Made by a program: the position numbers and the translations under genes
Shown here: piece by piece, positions 15,296-16,085 of the stretch
Position numbering within the stretch: the stretch's first letter is position 1
Layout of the letters: every line of letters begins with the position of its first letter
Assembly: GCA_913052135.1 (NCBI GenBank)
Contig: CAJXDY010000051.1
Span: 1 to 16,085, forward strand
Direction of reading: 5' to 3'
From: UBA8106 sp913052135
Lineage (GTDB): Bacteria; Acidobacteriota; Vicinamibacteria; Vicinamibacterales; UBA823
Length of the DNA: 16,085 bases
Notes under the pieces: model-generated
The model's database searches: none
The model's input: only the letters and a program-made list of their open reading frames with translations
Told to the model about the DNA's origin: nothing

Positions 15296-16085
15296 GATTT
15301 CTTATTTGCAGCATCGGTAAAAGCTGCTTCAAGTGTTTCGAGTGCCTGATCGATTTCCTCAAGAGTGATGATCAGTGGAGGTAGTAGTCGAACGACAGAG
15401 CCAGAGGTTCGATTGATGAGTAATCGATGGTTTCGCGCAGCGTCGACGATTGCATCAACGTCGGTGTTGACTTCTAACCCCCACATCAATCCTTGGCCAC
15501 GCACCTCAACAATTTCTGTCCGACGTTCTGCGAGGGCTCTAAGGCGCTTTTCAACCTGTGGGCCGATCGTGGCAACGTGATCAAGTAGTCCCTTGTTAAT
15601 CAGTTCATCAAGAAACACAAGCGCCGCGCGACAGGACAAAAGGTTGCCACCGTAAGTACTGCCATGATCCCCGTAGGATACAGTAGACGCAATCCGTTCA
15701 CTGACAAGAGCTGCAGCGACTGGCACGCCTCCGCCGAGCGCTTTGCCAATGGCTACGAGGTCTGGTTGCAGTCCGAGCTTTTGATAGTAGAACGGTTTGC
15801 CTGTTCGACCGAGACCGCACTGAACCTCATCCGCAATTAAAAGCACGTCAGAGCGGGCGCACACCTCGTTTAAGGCCTCTGCAAAGGCTGGGGGTAATGG
15901 TCGGATGCCACCTTCTCCTTGAATCGGTTCGACGATAATTGCCTGAGTCGACGAGGAGACCGCAGTTTTTAGTGCATCGACAGTCACTGGAATAAACTGA
16001 ACTCCCGGTAGTAGCGGTTGAAACGGTACACGGTAAGCCTCACTTGACGTTGTAGACAATGCGCCGAACGTCCGGCCGTGGAACG
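15292..16085 (-). CDS. argD: Acetylornithine aminotransferase (partial, 5' end outside window)
   Basis: Class III PLP aminotransferase converting N-acetylglutamate semialdehyde to N-acetylornithine. About 263 C-terminal codons are visible; the frame continues to the right edge, where it reads FHGRTFGALSTT, the family motif that normally lies some 130-140 residues into the protein, so the start is outside. Visible signatures are EPIQGEGGI, LLIADEVQCGLGRTG with the PLP-contacting aspartate, the Schiff-base lysine in AIGKALGGG (codon 15742-15744), and DHGSTYGGN. An apparent start at TTG 16059 is internal. The argD name rests on its four-base overlap with argJ; succinylornithine and GABA aminotransferases share these motifs. 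Confidence 0.93.
   Translation of the reverse strand, partial: FHGRTFGALSTTSSEAYRVPFQPLLPGVQFIPVTVDALKTAVSSSTQAIIVEPIQGEGGIRPLPPAFAEALNEVCARSDVLLIADEVQCGLGRTGKPFYYQKLGLQPDLVAIGKALGGGVPVAAALVSERIASTVSYGDHGSTYGGNLLSCRAALVFLDELINKGLLDHVATIGPQVEKRLRALAERRTEIVEVRGQGLMWGLEVNTDVDAIVDAARNHRLLINRTSGSVVRLLPPLIITLEEIDQALETLEAAFTDAANKKS

Noticed and set aside
1..16085. Mobile elements, CRISPR arrays, tRNAs, phage genes, a second recoded UGA
   Set aside because: Looked for by eye on both strands; no long repeats, transposase-like frames or cloverleaf structures seen, and all other identified genes are intact without internal stops.

Overview
The window reads as a compact bacterial chromosome segment of roughly balanced base composition. 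Genes are closely packed, several have clear AGGAGG-type Shine-Dalgarno sites, and many products carry Sec-type signal peptides. The mix of secreted metallopeptidases (M14, M55, M28), a DUF5916 outer-membrane-type protein and a peroxidase-related AhpD-like protein fits a Gram-negative heterotroph. My best guess is an Acidobacteriota (Vicinamibacteria-like) or similar environmental lineage, but nothing in the window proves the taxon. I see no insertion sequence, phage gene, CRISPR array, tRNA or rRNA. The longest gene-free stretch is about 240 bases (3786-4022) and I find nothing convincing in it.

Layout. Positions 1-5729 run on the plus strand: the tail of a probable methyltransferase, a secreted M14 carboxypeptidase, a secreted M55 D-aminopeptidase, a small exported SnoaL/DUF4440 protein, an RRM RNA-binding protein that appears to start at ATT, a SAM-dependent methyltransferase and an alpha/beta hydrolase that directly abuts it. 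Positions 5760-9419 run on the minus strand: a DMT-family transporter followed by a PLP enzyme of the D-cysteine desulfhydrase/ACC deaminase family, then a secreted M28 peptidase. Positions 9603-13099 return to plus: a DUF5916 protein, an AhpD-like peroxidase-related protein with an in-frame UGA, and an exported lipocalin-like small protein overlapping its end. Positions 13107-16085 are minus: an arginine biosynthesis operon argD-argJ-argF, transcribed leftwards, with argD cut by the right edge.

The most important feature is at 12004-12615. A single open frame of the AhpD/carboxymuconolactone decarboxylase fold is interrupted only by TGA at 12289-12291. That TGA stands exactly where the family has the second cysteine of its CxxC redox motif (here C-H-Y-U, followed by I-S-H-H). 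A perfect 7-bp GC-rich hairpin with a GGGU loop begins 11 nt after the TGA, which is the geometry of a bacterial SECIS element. I therefore annotate it as a selenoprotein and not as two fragments. Second in interest is the RRM gene: its RNP2 strand lies upstream of every canonical start codon, and a stop codon sits just before, so an ATT start behind a perfect AGGAGG is the simplest reading.

How the genes work together: the secreted M14, M55 and M28 peptidases suggest use of extracellular peptides, perhaps including D-residue peptides. The arg genes form one overlapping metabolic operon. The rest look like independent household or accessory functions.
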